Origin: Acinetobacter sp. WCHAc010034
Lineage (GTDB): Bacteria > Pseudomonadota > Gammaproteobacteria > Pseudomonadales > Moraxellaceae
DNA length: 64,000 nucleotides
Assembly: GCF_001696615.3 (NCBI RefSeq)
Contig: NZ_CP032279.1
Coordinates: forward strand, 1,178,001 to 1,242,000
Direction: 5' to 3'
Shown here: positions 1 to 10,055 of the stretch, piece by piece
How the letters are laid out: the number at the start of each line of letters is the position of its first letter
Numbering within the stretch: the stretch's first letter is position 1
The notes under the pieces: model-generated
Databases searched by the model: none
What the model was told of the DNA's origin: nothing
The model's input: the letters and a program-made list of their open reading frames with translations, nothing else
Position numbers and translations under genes: made by a program

Positions 1-2623
1 GGCCAAGATCCATTTCAATGCGCGAACGGTTGATTGAATTCTCGCCGGAAAGGTCAATCATTTTCTCAACCAGATCAGCGGAGATCCGGATCATTTCATT
101 GCTGCTGCCGGCATTTAAGGCATCTTTCCACTCGCCCTGCATCGACGGCGGTTCGGCGCCATCGCCCTGAATAAATTCAAAGCCCAGCGCGGCCGCCGGC
201 TGAGCGGACTTGCCGGTGCGGTTCGGCAGCTGCGCAGTCAGGTCAACCAGCTCAATTGACTCCAGGCTCAGCCTGATGCTGTCAAAATTGCTGTAGTCTT
301 TCTCAAAAATCGCCTGCTTCAGCCAGCTGACGGTGGTCTGCAGCAGCACATCATAGGCGTTTGAGCTGAAATGATGCACCGCAAACTGTTCAAAGGTAGT
401 TTCCAGCTGATAGGAAATGGCCGCCACCGGCTCATTTTCCACCATGCGCGCACCGCCCTTAATACTGTGGGCCGCACGCTGCAGCTGCAGCAAAATGCTT
501 CGGTCGGTGCGCTGCTCAAACCATTGCGCCAGCAGCTGCTCCGCAGCCGCCAGCACTTCCTCAGCTTCCTCAAGGAAGGTTTCCTCAACCACTGCGCGCA
601 GCGTGTCATCTTCAGAGAAAGCAGCCTCTGACGGTGCCGGCGCTTCCGCAGCAACAGCCGGCTCAGCTGGCGCAGAAACTTCTTCAGCCGCAGGAAGCGT
701 AATATCTTCCGCAGCCGGCTCTTCCGCCGCTGGCGCAGCTTCAGGCGCTGCATGCGCATCCGAGGCGTGTCCGGCAGCTAATGCTTGAATATTCTGAATA
801 ATATCAATCGTAGCAGGCGCCGGATAGTCGATTTGCTTATCGCGGATAATTTGAATGCGGTCAGCCACATCATCCTGCACTAGGCGGATAATCTGGATCA
901 GCGCCGGGCTGATGCTGATTTGCTGGCGGATAATGCGCTCATACACGAACTCCAGCTCATGCGCAATCAGGCCGATATGCGATGCTGAAATCATATTTGC
1001 GCCGCCTTTCAAGGTGTGCAAATAGCGCATCAGATTGTTCAAAGCGCCGATATTGCTTTGGTCTTTCGACCATGTGCTGAGGTCCTGATCAATCCCGGCC
1101 AGCAGCTCATCCGCTTCTTCAAGGAAAATTTCCAGCAGCTCTGAATCAAAGTCGGTATTGGCTTCAGCAGAGCGCTGCTGCCCGCGGTCAGATGCAATGC
1201 GCTGGCTGAGCTGCGCAAAATCAACTGCGGCTTCCGGCGCCTGATCAGGCGCCGCGGCCTGTTCAATATCCTGCTGCACAAAGGCGGACAGTTCGCCCAG
1301 CAATTTCTGCGCTTCCGCGCTTAACACCACGCGCTGTCCGGCAGCCAAGGTGTCGAATAGATGAATGAATTCCTGATGCGCCTGGGCAAATAATTCATAG
1401 CCGTAATCAAGGTTCAGCAGCTGCAGCTTTTCCGCAAGAGCATCGTAGCCCTGCTTCAGTTCCGAGGTGAAGTCATGAATACCGGTTGAAGCGCGGTTAT
1501 CCGTATGTTCCAGCAGCTGCTGCGCCTGAGCGCTGAGCGCGCGCAGGTATTGCGGGAATTCAGCCTTGGCGCGGCTGTCAAATTCAAACTCGGCATCCAG
1601 CAGCTGGTCAATATTCAGCTCAATCAGCTTCGACACCAAGCCTTGCGGATTGGCATCCTGATCCACATCTTCAGCAGCAAAGCCGTAATCATGCCATGCG
1701 GTATTGAATGTTTCGTAAATGGCATCCAGCTGGCTGGCTGGGCCTCCGCGCAAGGTGTGCAGATAGTCGCGGACAAATTCCGCATACTGGATCAGCAGCG
1801 CAGTTTCCTGCGAGGTCGAAACAATTTCTTCCTGCAGCAGGGTCTTAAACAGGTTTTCAACCCTGGTGCTCGCTTCAAATACCTGATCAATCTGCGCCAT
1901 CGACGAGCTGCCGCGCAAGGTATGCAGTGCGCGGATTAAACCGTTGTAATCCTGAACTTTTTCATCTTCTGTTTTAAGGAACTGGTCAATCGCATGCAAA
2001 TGCTCTTCCGCTTCTTCAATAAAGATCGAAACCGTTTCTTCAATATAGCTGTCTTCGCCAGCGCTGGCAGCCTGCCCGGCCGGAGCCGCCGCTTCGGCCA
2101 GTTCAAGGCCGGTTATGCCGTCCGCTGCAGTCAGCGTATCGGCAAGACTCAGCAACTCTTCCAGAGCCGGCTCAGGGCTCAGGCCCTGCTGCAGCTGCTG
2201 CCCCAGCAGCACCAGCGGACGCAAATCAACATCCAGCTCTTCCACGGCTTTAAAGCGCGGATACAGCTTGTACTGATAGACATTCAGCACGGCTTGAGCA
2301 TATTTCTGAATGACCGGCGTCAGCGCAAGCGCGCCTGAAATCACCCGGTTCAGGGCATCTTCCACCATCCATGCAGTTTCACCGGCAGATTTTGCCCCCA
2401 CCATGCGGCCCGAGCCTTTTAAGGTATGGAAATGACGGCGAATCGTAGTCAGCATGTCTTGGTTATGCGGCGCTTGCAGCCAACCCGTAAATAAAGAATT
2501 TAATTCAGCAAAGATTTCCTCTATTTCTTCAACAAAAATCTCTAGAATTTCTGCATCTTGATCTAGATAGCTATCTTCCGGAAGCGTAGTCGTTTCTACT
2601 AAATTTTTTAATATTTCTTTCAT
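1..2623 (-). CDS. chpA: ChpA-type chemotaxis histidine kinase, N-terminal part (partial)
   Basis: This is the N-terminal 874 codons of a very large CheA-like hybrid kinase that controls type IV pilus twitching motility; the kinase core and receiver would lie beyond position 1. The frame is open from the ATG at 2623 to the window edge. Seen in it are repeated Hpt (histidine phosphotransfer) signatures: HTLKGSG with His near residue 66, HTLRGSS near 234, HTLKGGA near 536 and HSIKGGA near 719. A further HTLRGGP near 289 is too close to its neighbour to be a clear separate domain. Segments between them are acidic and Ala/Glu rich, as linkers in ChpA are. It is the last gene of the pilG-H-I-J-chpA set, 172 bp after pilJ. 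No strong ribosome binding site is visible. Family assignment is firm from Hpt repetition plus neighbours. Confidence 0.9.
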   Translation of the reverse strand, partial: MKEILKNLVETTTLPEDSYLDQDAEILEIFVEEIEEIFAELNSLFTGWLQAPHNQDMLTTIRRHFHTLKGSGRMVGAKSAGETAWMVEDALNRVISGALALTPVIQKYAQAVLNVYQYKLYPRFKAVEELDVDLRPLVLLGQQLQQGLSPEPALEELLSLADTLTAADGITGLELAEAAAPAGQAASAGEDSYIEETVSIFIEEAEEHLHAIDQFLKTEDEKVQDYNGLIRALHTLRGSSSMAQIDQVFEASTRVENLFKTLLQEEIVSTSQETALLIQYAEFVRDYLHTLRGGPASQLDAIYETFNTAWHDYGFAAEDVDQDANPQGLVSKLIELNIDQLLDAEFEFDSRAKAEFPQYLRALSAQAQQLLEHTDNRASTGIHDFTSELKQGYDALAEKLQLLNLDYGYELFAQAHQEFIHLFDTLAAGQRVVLSAEAQKLLGELSAFVQQDIEQAAAPDQAPEAAVDFAQLSQRIASDRGQQRSAEANTDFDSELLEIFLEEADELLAGIDQDLSTWSKDQSNIGALNNLMRYLHTLKGGANMISASHIGLIAHELEFVYERIIRQQISISPALIQIIRLVQDDVADRIQIIRDKQIDYPAPATIDIIQNIQALAAGHASDAHAAPEAAPAAEEPAAEDITLPAAEEVSAPAEPAVAAEAPAPSEAAFSEDDTLRAVVEETFLEEAEEVLAAAEQLLAQWFEQRTDRSILLQLQRAAHSIKGGARMVENEPVAAISYQLETTFEQFAVHHFSSNAYDVLLQTTVSWLKQAIFEKDYSNFDSIRLSLESIELVDLTAQLPNRTGKSAQPAAALGFEFIQGDGAEPPSMQGEWKDALNAGSSNEMIRISADLVEKMIDLSGENSINRSRIEMDLG

Positions 2624-2746
2624 AGCTAAGGCTTCTTACGTTTTTGCCACCAAGCAGGGTGCTCAAACTTAATTGTAACCATCACGCGTGACCTAACTGT
2701 GCTGCGTTAAGTTCATCTTGACGATGCTTTATCTGTGTTGCGCAAT

Positions 2747-2770
2747 GCGCCTTGCCCTCAGGCAAGGCGC
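2747..2770 (-). other. Stem-loop between pilJ and chpA
   Basis: A perfect 10-bp stem (GCGCCTTGCC / GGCAAGGCGC) closes a 4-nt loop in the pilJ-chpA gap. No T tract follows on either strand, so it does not look like an intrinsic terminator. It could be an mRNA processing or stabilising hairpin that sets chpA levels apart from the upstream genes; that role is inference. Confidence 0.5.
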
Positions 2771-2795
2771 ACCGCTCCCCCCAAGCTTTCTGACT

Positions 2796-4868
2796 TTATT
2801 CAGGAAGTTTAAAGTCAGATACAGATTCACGTAATGATTCGGCCATGTTTGCCAATTCAGATACCGAACGCGCAGTATCAAAAGTTGCGCTTGTGGTTTG
2901 AGAAGTAATTTCCTGTACAACGTTCATCGTCGTTGCAATATGGCCTGCAGAAGCAGACTGCAGTTTTGCAGCGTCAGAAATGTTGGCAATCAGTTTCGCC
3001 AGGTTGCCGGATACGCTTTGAATCTCATCCAGCGCCACGCCCGCATCCTTAGACAAGTTTGCGCCGCGCACAACTTCCGAAGTAGTCTGCTCCATCGAAA
3101 TAACCGCTTCGTTGGTATCCGTCTGAATAGTTTTTACCAAGCCTTCAATCTGCTTGGTTGCAGATGCGGAACGTTCCGCAAGGCGCTGTACTTCGTCGGC
3201 TACCACCGCGAAACCGCGGCCCGCTTCACCGGCCATCGATGCCTGAATGGCGGCGTTCAATGCCAGAATGTTCGTCTGGTCGGCAATATCGTTAATCAGG
3301 GCAACGATGTTTCCGATTTCCTGCGAAGATTCACCCAGACGCTTAATACGCTTGGAGGTTTCCTGAATCTGCTCGCGGATTGTATCCATACCCTCAATTG
3401 AACGGTTTACAACCTGCGCGCCGTTGGCGGCAATCTGCACCGAACGCTCCGCTACCACTGCAGATTCTTCGGCGTTGGCGGATACCTGGTCAATTGACAT
3501 CGCCATTTCGTTAATCGCGGCGGATGCGCCGGCAATTTCCTGCGCCTGATGCTCAGACGCTTCAGCCAGCTGGTTGGTAATGCCCTGCGTGTTCGCCGTA
3601 TACTGCGCGACTTCCTGCGATGTTTCAGTAATTCGCGATACAAGGTCACGCAGCTGGTCAATCGCGAAGTTGATGGAGTCGGCAATGGCGCCGGTAAAGT
3701 CTTCAGATACCGTTGCGTAAGAACGCAAGTCACCGTCCGCCAAGTCAGCGATCTCATCCAGCAGACGCAGAATCGCGTTCTGGTTACGGTCATATTCTTC
3801 CTGCAGGCGGGTTACGCGCTGCTTATCTGACTGGCCGCGCAGGGTCAGCAGGCGGAATACGCAGATCAGGAAGCCGACCAGGCAGAGGATCAGGAACAGC
3901 GCCGGAATTGCAATCTCCCAGTTTGAACCGCTGGACAGCTTATTCAAGTTGCCTAAAAGCTCATCTGACTGCGCAAAAATTGAAGCCGAAGCCTGGCGCA
4001 CTTTTACAATTTGATTCGAGTTTTTAAGAATGGTTGCAGCCGCTGATTTCAGTACGTCATCATATTCAGCCTTAATGCCGGTCAATGATTCACGCAAAGC
4101 CGGGTCAGCAATGCGCTCTACACCCAGTTCCGCGCTACCGTTCAGCTGCGCATTCAGGTAGGAGCCGAATGTTTCGGTATCGGCGCTGAAGTCATCCGCA
4201 GATTCGCGCGAGCTTTCGCTGCCGGTCAGCACCGAACTGATTGAGCGCAGAATACGCTCCGCAATAAACACCTGGTTTTTCGCAATAACCACCTGGTTTG
4301 ACGGCATGTTTTGACGCGCCATCTGGTCAACCATCAGGTTGTATTCAGCCTGAATGCCCGGAATGGTTTCGCCGATCGCAATGTTGGTGTCATACAGCTT
4401 GTTGATGATTTTCTGCTGCGATGAAATCAGGCTAATGTTTTCAGATACCTGCTTCCACTGGCTTTCCACATTCTTCATGGCTTCAGTTGACGGATGCGAA
4501 TCCTGCACGATAACTAAATTTTCAGCGAAGGATTTCTGCGACTCAGTCAGCTTCTTAATTGATTCCGGCGTGCCTGAAGCGGTCGCTTCCGTGGCTTGGC
4601 GGGAAATCGTTTGCGACAATAAGCGCAGCTCACCTAGGCTCCGCGTCAGCTCATTGTTGCGTGGCACGCTGTAGAACAGATAGAGTAGCAGGAAAATTGC
4701 CACAAATAGACAGAAGCCTGCACCCAAAATTAATGGCTTGGACTTTTCACTGTCACCAAATACACGCGATAGCTGATCTGTCTGTGAGTGAATCTTAGCA
4801 AGTAAAGCATTGCCACCTTTGCGGCCCATGCTTTCGCCTGTATTTTTCTTCTTAAGTTTAAAGCCCAT
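2796..4868 (-). CDS. pilJ: PilJ methyl-accepting chemotaxis protein
   Basis: Inner-membrane chemoreceptor of the Pil-Chp system, which senses surface or pilus state and feeds the ChpA kinase through PilI. The 690-aa protein has a cytoplasmic basic N-terminus, a first membrane segment near residues 45-65, a long periplasmic helical region, a second membrane segment near residues 315-340, and a cytoplasmic signalling domain. The signalling hairpin shows the conserved stretch around [19 protein letters not shown] and [18 protein letters not shown]. Start at 4868 is supported by GGGGAG about 8 nt upstream. Length and order fit PilJ of Pseudomonas and Acinetobacter. It lies 42 bp after pilI in the same operon. 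Confidence 0.95.
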   Translation of the reverse strand: MGFKLKKKNTGESMGRKGGNALLAKIHSQTDQLSRVFGDSEKSKPLILGAGFCLFVAIFLLLYLFYSVPRNNELTRSLGELRLLSQTISRQATEATASGTPESIKKLTESQKSFAENLVIVQDSHPSTEAMKNVESQWKQVSENISLISSQQKIINKLYDTNIAIGETIPGIQAEYNLMVDQMARQNMPSNQVVIAKNQVFIAERILRSISSVLTGSESSRESADDFSADTETFGSYLNAQLNGSAELGVERIADPALRESLTGIKAEYDDVLKSAAATILKNSNQIVKVRQASASIFAQSDELLGNLNKLSSGSNWEIAIPALFLILCLVGFLICVFRLLTLRGQSDKQRVTRLQEEYDRNQNAILRLLDEIADLADGDLRSYATVSEDFTGAIADSINFAIDQLRDLVSRITETSQEVAQYTANTQGITNQLAEASEHQAQEIAGASAAINEMAMSIDQVSANAEESAVVAERSVQIAANGAQVVNRSIEGMDTIREQIQETSKRIKRLGESSQEIGNIVALINDIADQTNILALNAAIQASMAGEAGRGFAVVADEVQRLAERSASATKQIEGLVKTIQTDTNEAVISMEQTTSEVVRGANLSKDAGVALDEIQSVSGNLAKLIANISDAAKLQSASAGHIATTMNVVQEITSQTTSATFDTARSVSELANMAESLRESVSDFKLPE

Positions 4869-4910
4869 GCAGCTTCTCCCCGATTTTCGCCTTGATGCTT
4901 AGCGCGGCAA

Positions 4911-5447
4911 TTAATTTATAAATTTTATAGATGCGTTCATATATTTCGGATTTTGCATCAAGCTGCTGAATAAGAAGACATGCCACTGCTGATTATGCTG
5001 GTGAAAATATCCCTGACAATATTCTTTTAAATTGCTGTCTAATTCAGTGCCCGCAGAAAAGTAACTTTTCTTGTTAAAATGCTGTATCCCCAAAACCTGA
5101 TCAACAACTAAACCGACATAGTGGTCATTATGACTGATGCACAGCACTTTCTGAGTCGGTGAGTAGCTGCTCCGGTGCCCCGTCATGTAGTGCGCTAAAT
5201 CAGACACAGACAGTAGGCGCCCCCGGATATTCGCCAAGCCCAGCACCCAGGACTGCGTATTCGGCACTGGGGTGCATTTCGGCGGGTAAATCACTTCAGA
5301 TACTTCACCTAAAGGGGCAACGAAGTACTGCCCCATCATCTCAAAAGCAATGCCTGACCATCGGTTTACTTCATTTTCTGTAGAAACATAGTTTTTGTTT
5401 CCACGCTTTGCGAGTCGAAGTAATTCGATAAATCCGTTTGCTGCCAT
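4911..5447 (-). CDS. pilI: PilI, CheW-like adaptor
   Basis: A 178-aa single-domain CheW-family coupling protein that joins the PilJ receptor to the ChpA kinase. The CheW core is visible from about residue 28 (GIAFEMMGQYFVAPLGEVSEV) through WVLGLANIRGRLLSVSDL and YVGLVVDQVLGI, which are typical CheW beta-barrel strands. It starts 6 bp after the pilH stop, so the genes are likely translated as one operon. No membrane segment or signal peptide is seen. Usual length for PilI. Confidence 0.92.
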   Translation of the reverse strand: MAANGFIELLRLAKRGNKNYVSTENEVNRWSGIAFEMMGQYFVAPLGEVSEVIYPPKCTPVPNTQSWVLGLANIRGRLLSVSDLAHYMTGHRSSYSPTQKVLCISHNDHYVGLVVDQVLGIQHFNKKSYFSAGTELDSNLKEYCQGYFHQHNQQWHVFLFSSLMQNPKYMNASIKFIN

Positions 5448-5453
5448 AGAGCT

Positions 5454-5822
5454 TTATCCTGCATTGAGGTGTTGCTTAATCACATCAATCAACTGTTTCT
5501 CATCTACTGGCTTGGTCAGGTAATCGCATGCGCCTTGGCGCTTGCCCCAAACCCGGTCAGTAGCCTGATCCTTGGTGCTGACAATCACAATTGGAATATG
5601 CTTTGTTGTTGCGCCGCGCGCAATTTGGCGGGTCGCCTGAAAGCCGTTTACACCCGGCATCACCACATCCATAAGCACCAGATCCGGCAGCTCTGCCTGC
5701 GCCATGGTTACCCCGTCAGCGCCATTTGAAGCTTCAATAACGTCGAAGCCATGCTTGCCCAGAATCTCTTTGAAACGGAAAGTTTCAGTAGGCGAATCAT
5801 CCACGATCAGAATACGTGCCAT
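5454..5822 (-). CDS. pilH: PilH response regulator
   Basis: Single-domain CheY-like receiver (122 aa) that accepts phosphate from ChpA and tunes pilus retraction. The receiver landmarks are present: acidic pair in ILIVDDSPTE, the phosphoacceptor Asp in LVLMDVVMPG, the conserved Thr/Ser in IVIVSTKDQ and Lys in YLTKPV. A longer reading starting at a TTG (5834) is possible, but the ATG at 5822 has GGGGA about 5 nt upstream and gives the standard PilH N-terminus (MARILIVDD), so I chose it. It lies between pilG and pilI with short gaps. Confidence 0.93.
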   Translation of the reverse strand: MARILIVDDSPTETFRFKEILGKHGFDVIEASNGADGVTMAQAELPDLVLMDVVMPGVNGFQATRQIARGATTKHIPIVIVSTKDQATDRVWGKRQGACDYLTKPVDEKQLIDVIKQHLNAG

Positions 5823-5848
5823 GCCATTCCCCAATATATAAATCTAAA

Positions 5849-6232
5849 TTAAGCGGTTACGTGATTACGGATAGCGTTCAGCAATTCATCTTTGCTGAAC
5901 GGTTTAGTTAAATATTCGTCCGAACCGACAACCCGCCCTTTAGCCTGGTCAAACAAGCCGTCTTTGCTTGAAAGCATAACGACAGGAATATTCTGATAAT
6001 TTTGCGAATTCTTGATTAAGGCGCAGGTTTGATAGCCGTCCAGACGGGGCATCATGATATCTACAAATACAATATCCGGATTCGCTTCGGCAATTTTAGC
6101 CAAAGCTTCAAAGCCGTCGACTGCAGTCACAACTTCGCATCCTTCACGCTGGAGAAGCGTTTCCGCTGTGCGGCGGATGGTTTTTGAATCATCAATCACC
6201 ATGACTTTTAGATTTTGGAATTTATCGTCCAT
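5849..6232 (-). CDS. pilG: PilG response regulator
   Basis: First gene of the Pil-Chp operon, a 127-aa CheY-like receiver that promotes pilus extension in the related Pseudomonas system. The acidic pocket (MVIDDSKTIRR), phosphoacceptor Asp (IVFVDIMMPRLDGYQ), Ser (VVMLSSKDG) and Lys (YLTKPFSK) are all seen. It is a lone receiver with no output domain. The 279-bp AT-rich gap upstream (6233-6511) separates it from a divergent gene and must hold the operon promoter. PilG is told from PilH by order and by the longer N-terminus before the Asp pair. Confidence 0.93.
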   Translation of the reverse strand: MDDKFQNLKVMVIDDSKTIRRTAETLLQREGCEVVTAVDGFEALAKIAEANPDIVFVDIMMPRLDGYQTCALIKNSQNYQNIPVVMLSSKDGLFDQAKGRVVGSDEYLTKPFSKDELLNAIRNHVTA

Positions 6233-6511
6233 TTAATGACCCTACAATTTTGGATGTACAAACAAATTTTGTCAGCAGCTGTGTTTTTACAAGTTATTAA
6301 CATTTTTAACATATATTTACTTGTATTTTCAATGGACAATTTCTGCTCACCAGCACAGTATTCCGCAATTTCAACAACAGCTTCACACTTTCCGATGACC
6401 AACGATTTTTTTTTAACTTAGAATAGTTTTTAATTCTCTATTTTAAGACTAATATAACATTTTTATTACTTAAAAATAAGTAATTTAGTCAACTTTCAAC
6501 TGGGGAGTCCA

Positions 6512-7159
6512 ATGTTGAGTCAGTTTAAGCGCAAACTTGCCTGCATTGATTACAAAAGCATTCCGAGAAAATCCATTTTTCTGGCCTGCCTGCTGTCGCA
6601 TGCTGCGCTGGCAGCCGCTCCCGCTTCCCAGCAGCCTAAAACCGCATGGTACCGCTATTATGACAGCAAAGGCGTAGCGAACATCAGCACCAGCGTGACG
6701 CCGAACCATATCCGCTACGGCTATGAAGCGCTTGACCAGAACATGCAGGTGATTAAGCGCAATAAACCTTATAATGCAGAAGCCGATATTAGGCAAGCGC
6801 CAAAACGGGCGGCGCAAGCCAGGCAGATTGAATCGGACGCCAAGCTGAAGCGCGCCTACAATAACAGCCGCACCGCTGCGCTGAAAAAAAATGACGCTTT
6901 AACCCAGATCAATAAGCAGCTGGCGTTTCAGCAGGATCAGCTGAAGCAACTGCAGAATGACCGCATTCTGTTTGTGCGCCAGGAACGCGAGCACTTCCGC
7001 AAGGGCGAGCCTGTGCCCGCGCCATTAAAGGCCATGCTGGCCAATAACCAGAAAAATATTGTGGCGAAAAAAGACTACATTCAGTCTTTGCAGAACAATT
7101 ACCGCACTACGGCAGCGCAATACAACAGCATTATTTCCCGCTTGAAAGCCATGGAATAA
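6512..7159 (+). CDS. Secreted coiled-coil protein, DUF4124-like N-terminus
   Basis: A 215-aa protein of unknown function. It has a probable Sec signal peptide (basic start, hydrophobic stretch SIFLACLLSHAALAAA near residues 25-40). Residues 45-80 (WYRYYDSKGVANISTSV) resemble the short DUF4124 module of periplasmic proteins. Residues 95-215 are charged and Gln/Lys rich with heptad spacing, which predicts a coiled coil. GGGGAG sits 6 nt before the ATG. It is transcribed away from pilG and stands alone; the IS element follows 227 bp downstream. The module match is from memory and moderate; the secreted coiled-coil description is from the sequence. Confidence 0.75.
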   Translation: MLSQFKRKLACIDYKSIPRKSIFLACLLSHAALAAAPASQQPKTAWYRYYDSKGVANISTSVTPNHIRYGYEALDQNMQVIKRNKPYNAEADIRQAPKRAAQARQIESDAKLKRAYNNSRTAALKKNDALTQINKQLAFQQDQLKQLQNDRILFVRQEREHFRKGEPVPAPLKAMLANNQKNIVAKKDYIQSLQNNYRTTAAQYNSIISRLKAME

Positions 7160-7386
7160 CTGTTTTTATTCAAAATCTTATATTTGAAATTGCAGAAAAT
7201 GGCAGGCATGCCATCCGCCCTGCATAGCGCCTATTTCCTCCGCGCCAGCCCTGCGCTGGCGCATGCCGCAACAAGCGGAGGATCTCCATCCTGCTGGCCT
7301 TGATGGCTGTGCCGGTGATTTTCACTGATCTGGGGGCTTTAAGCATTTCCTGATGCGCTGCGCGGCAAAATCATGCCTTGATTTTT

Positions 7387-8174
7387 GGTGGTGTATCAAA
7401 AAGTATGCTAAAAAAAAGCAGGTTGAATTTTGATAAAATAGAGAAATGCAAATAACTCTAGAAATCAAATGTCCAACCTGCCTCAGTGACAGTATAAAGA
7501 AAAATGGCATCAAAGTAGATGGGAAACAAAACTACCAATGCAAAGACTGCAAACGTCAGTTTATTGGTGACCATGCTCTGAGCTATCTAGGATGTAATTC
7601 TGGCATTACTCGTAAAATATTACAGTTAATGGTCAGAGGCAGCGGTATACGAGATATCGCTGAAGTTGAGCGCATTAGTATCGGTAAAGTCTTACGGACT
7701 TTAACTGAATCGGCCTATCAAATTCAGCCTAAACAAAGTCATTATGAATCTCTCGAAGTAGATGAATTCTGGACTTTTGTTGGAAATAAAAATAATAAAC
7801 AATGGCTTATTTACGCCTACCATCGAGAAACAGGTGAGATTGTTGCTTATGTTTGGGGTAAGAGAGATTTAGCTACAGTCCAAAGGTTGAAGACAAAGCT
7901 TAAACAATTAGGTATTCACTACACCCGAATTGCAAGTGATCATTGGGACAGTTTCATCACTGCTTTTAAAAACTGCAAGCAAAGTATTGGTAAGTTGTTT
8001 ACTGTAGGAATTGAAGGTAATAATTGCAAAATAAGGCATCGAATAAGGCGTGGTTTTAGAAGAAGTTGCAATTTCTCCAAAAAGCTTGAAAACCATTTTA
8101 AAGCCTTCGACTTAACCTTCTTTTACATCAATAATGGCTTCATTTAATGTCAGCATACTTTTTAAAACACCACC
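7387..8174 (+). mobile_element. IS1-family insertion sequence, copy 1
   Basis: A complete 788-bp element. The left end reads GGTGGTGTATCAAAAAGTAT and the right end, read inward, GGTGGTGTTTTAAAAAGTAT, which are imperfect terminal inverted repeats of about 23 bp. It is flanked by the 8-bp direct repeat TGATTTTT (7379-7386 and 8175-8182), a fresh target site duplication of the size IS1-family elements make. It holds one transposase gene. The insertion lies 109 bp before the proS start, and the probable proS -10 element remains on the gene side. A second copy lies at 45279-46066. Confidence 0.96.
7446..8147 (+). CDS. IS1-family transposase (single ORF)
   Basis: A 233-aa transposase that cuts and joins the ends of the IS. 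The N-terminal 35 residues form a zinc ribbon (CPTC ... CKDC), followed by a helix-turn-helix-like region ([19 protein letters not shown]) and the IS1-type catalytic domain with Asp in [11 protein letters not shown], Asp in [10 protein letters not shown] and the IEGNN segment near residue 190. It is encoded in one frame, so it does not need the InsA/InsB frameshift of classical IS1. The gene is AT-rich against its surroundings, a sign of acquired DNA. The protein is identical to that at 45338-46039. Confidence 0.95.
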   Translation: MQITLEIKCPTCLSDSIKKNGIKVDGKQNYQCKDCKRQFIGDHALSYLGCNSGITRKILQLMVRGSGIRDIAEVERISIGKVLRTLTESAYQIQPKQSHYESLEVDEFWTFVGNKNNKQWLIYAYHRETGEIVAYVWGKRDLATVQRLKTKLKQLGIHYTRIASDHWDSFITAFKNCKQSIGKLFTVGIEGNNCKIRHRIRRGFRRSCNFSKKLENHFKAFDLTFFYINNGFI

Positions 8175-8240
8175 TGATTTTTTAACGCCTTTAAATGCCA
8201 ATAAGGCTGCATTCAGAAATGCCCGCTTCATTTTTTATTG

Positions 8241-8246
8241 TATAAT
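8241..8246 (+). promoter_or_regulatory. Probable proS -10 element
   Basis: A perfect TATAAT hexamer lies 38 bp before the proS ATG, inside the 109 bp left between the IS and the gene. No good -35 hexamer is seen at 16-18 bp spacing. Its position suggests that the native proS promoter core survived the insertion, although upstream sequence was displaced. Confidence 0.5.
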
Positions 8247-8283
8247 CCCTGCTTTAACGCTTAATTTTTCAGGACAGTTTTCC

Positions 8284-9999
8284 ATGCGCGCGAGCCGCTT
8301 TTTATTTGCAACGTTGAGAGAAACCCCGAACGATGCTGAAGTTATTTCACATCAGCTGATGCTGCGTGCCGGGATGATTCGTAAATTGGCATCCGGGCTG
8401 TACACTTGGCTGCCGATGGGCGTGCGCGTATTGAATAAAGTTGCAGCGATTGTGCGTGAGGAAATGAACCGCGCCGGCTCGCTGGAAGTGCTGATGCCGG
8501 TGACGCAGCCGGCGTCGCTGTGGCAGGAATCCGGCCGTTTTGTGCAGTACGGCCCTGAATTATTGCGCTTTAAAGACCGCCACAGCAATGACTTTGTGCT
8601 TGGGCCTACGCACGAAGAAGTGATTACCGACCTTGCGCGCAGCGAACTGAAAAGCTACAAGCAGCTGCCGGCAAACTTCTATCAGGTGCAGACCAAATTC
8701 CGCGACGAAATCCGCCCGCGTTTCGGCGTGATGCGTTCACGCGAATTCATCATGAAAGACGCTTATTCCTTCCATGCCGATCAGGCCTCGCTGCAGGAAA
8801 CTTATGACAATATGTATGAAGCATATTGCAGAATTTTCAGCCGCCTTGGCCTGAATTTCCGCCCAGTGCAGGCAGACACCGGCTCGATTGGCGGTTCAGG
8901 CTCGCATGAATTCCATGTGCTGGCGTCCAGCGGCGAAGACGATATCGCATTCTCGACTGAATCTGATTACGCAGCCAATGTTGAAATGGCGGAAGCGCTA
9001 TTGACCGGCGAACGCGCAGCGCCTGCGGAGGCATTGCAGATTGTTGATACGCCAAACCAGAAAACCATTGCTGATGTGTCGGCATTCCTGGGCACCGACC
9101 CTGCGCATTCCGTCAAAGCCCTGCTGGTTCAAGGCGCTGCTGAAGAAGGCAAGGCTGCGCCTGTCGTTGCGCTGTTCCTGCGCGGCGACCATGAGCTGAA
9201 TGAAATCAAAGCTGAAAAGCATCCGCTGATTGCCGCGCCGCTGGCCTTTGCTTCTGAAGCGCAGATTGCCGAACTGGGCTTAACCGCCGGCTTTATCGGC
9301 CCGCAAGGCTTAGCGGAAAAAGGCATTGCCGTAATTGCCGACCGTGCAGCCTCTGTGCTGTCTGACTTTGTCGCCGGCGCAAATGAGGCGGACAAGCATG
9401 CAACCGGCGTCAACTGGGAGCGTGATGCCCAGTTCACCGAAGTCTACGACTTGCGCAATGTGGTGGAAGGCGATCCGTCTCCGGACGGCAAAGGCACGCT
9501 GCAAATCAAGCGCGGCATTGAAGTCGGCCATATTTTCCAGCTGGGTCAGAAATACTCTGAAGCGCTGAACTGCAAAGTCCTCGGCGAAGATGGCAAGCCG
9601 CTGACCGTGACCATGGGCTGCTACGGCATTGGCGTAACCCGCGTGGTGGCTTCCGCCATTGAGCAGAATTTCGATGACAAAGGCATTATCTGGCCTGCGG
9701 CCATTGCGCCGTTTGAAGTGGCGATTGTGCCGATGAATGCGCATAAATCGCCGCGCACTCTGGAAGCGGCTGAAGCGCTGTATGCGGAACTGGCTACCGC
9801 CGGCTATGACGTGCTGCTGGATGACCGCAATGAGCGTCCGGGCGTGAAATTCTCTGACCTTGAATTGACCGGCATTCCGCACCGCATTGTGATTGGCGAA
9901 AAAGGCTTGGATGCCGGCACTTTTGAATACAAAGGCCGCCGCGATGCTGAGTCGGTGAATATTTCCAAAGAAGAATTATTGGCTAAAATTGCAAAATAA
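8284..9999 (+). CDS. proS: Proline--tRNA ligase
   Basis: Cytoplasmic class II synthetase that charges tRNA-Pro with proline. The 571-aa length and domain order fit bacterial ProRS: class II core motif 2 around [24 protein letters not shown], an inserted editing domain (about residues 230-380) that removes Ala-tRNA-Pro, motif 3 ([11 protein letters not shown]) and the C-terminal anticodon-binding domain ([11 protein letters not shown] onward). The open frame extends upstream into the IS end (8134), but the start at 8284 gives the standard N-terminus [15 protein letters not shown]. It ends just before a terminator shared with the convergent gene. Confidence 0.96.
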   Translation: MRASRFLFATLRETPNDAEVISHQLMLRAGMIRKLASGLYTWLPMGVRVLNKVAAIVREEMNRAGSLEVLMPVTQPASLWQESGRFVQYGPELLRFKDRHSNDFVLGPTHEEVITDLARSELKSYKQLPANFYQVQTKFRDEIRPRFGVMRSREFIMKDAYSFHADQASLQETYDNMYEAYCRIFSRLGLNFRPVQADTGSIGGSGSHEFHVLASSGEDDIAFSTESDYAANVEMAEALLTGERAAPAEALQIVDTPNQKTIADVSAFLGTDPAHSVKALLVQGAAEEGKAAPVVALFLRGDHELNEIKAEKHPLIAAPLAFASEAQIAELGLTAGFIGPQGLAEKGIAVIADRAASVLSDFVAGANEADKHATGVNWERDAQFTEVYDLRNVVEGDPSPDGKGTLQIKRGIEVGHIFQLGQKYSEALNCKVLGEDGKPLTVTMGCYGIGVTRVVASAIEQNFDDKGIIWPAAIAPFEVAIVPMNAHKSPRTLEAAEALYAELATAGYDVLLDDRNERPGVKFSDLELTGIPHRIVIGEKGLDAGTFEYKGRRDAESVNISKEELLAKIAK

Positions 10000-10020
10000 C
10001 GCTTAGCCGATGCATAAAAA

Positions 10021-10043
10021 ATCCCGCGGAAGCGGGATTTTTT
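10021..10043. terminator. Terminator between proS and the convergent secreted-protein operon
   Basis: Stem ATCCCGC/GCGGGAT with a GGAA loop, A-rich on the left and T-rich on the right. It can end transcripts from both directions: proS from the left, the secreted-protein operon from the right. Confidence 0.85.
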
Positions 10044-10055
10044 ATGCAGGCCGCA

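Noticed and set aside
7160..7386. Remnant gene between the coiled-coil gene and the IS
   Set aside because: Short hydrophobic frame (ISILLALMAVPVIF) has no start signal and no recognisable relative.
8134..8283. Longer ProS start inside the IS right end
   Set aside because: The extension is IS and leader sequence; the start at 8284 gives the standard 571-aa ProRS.
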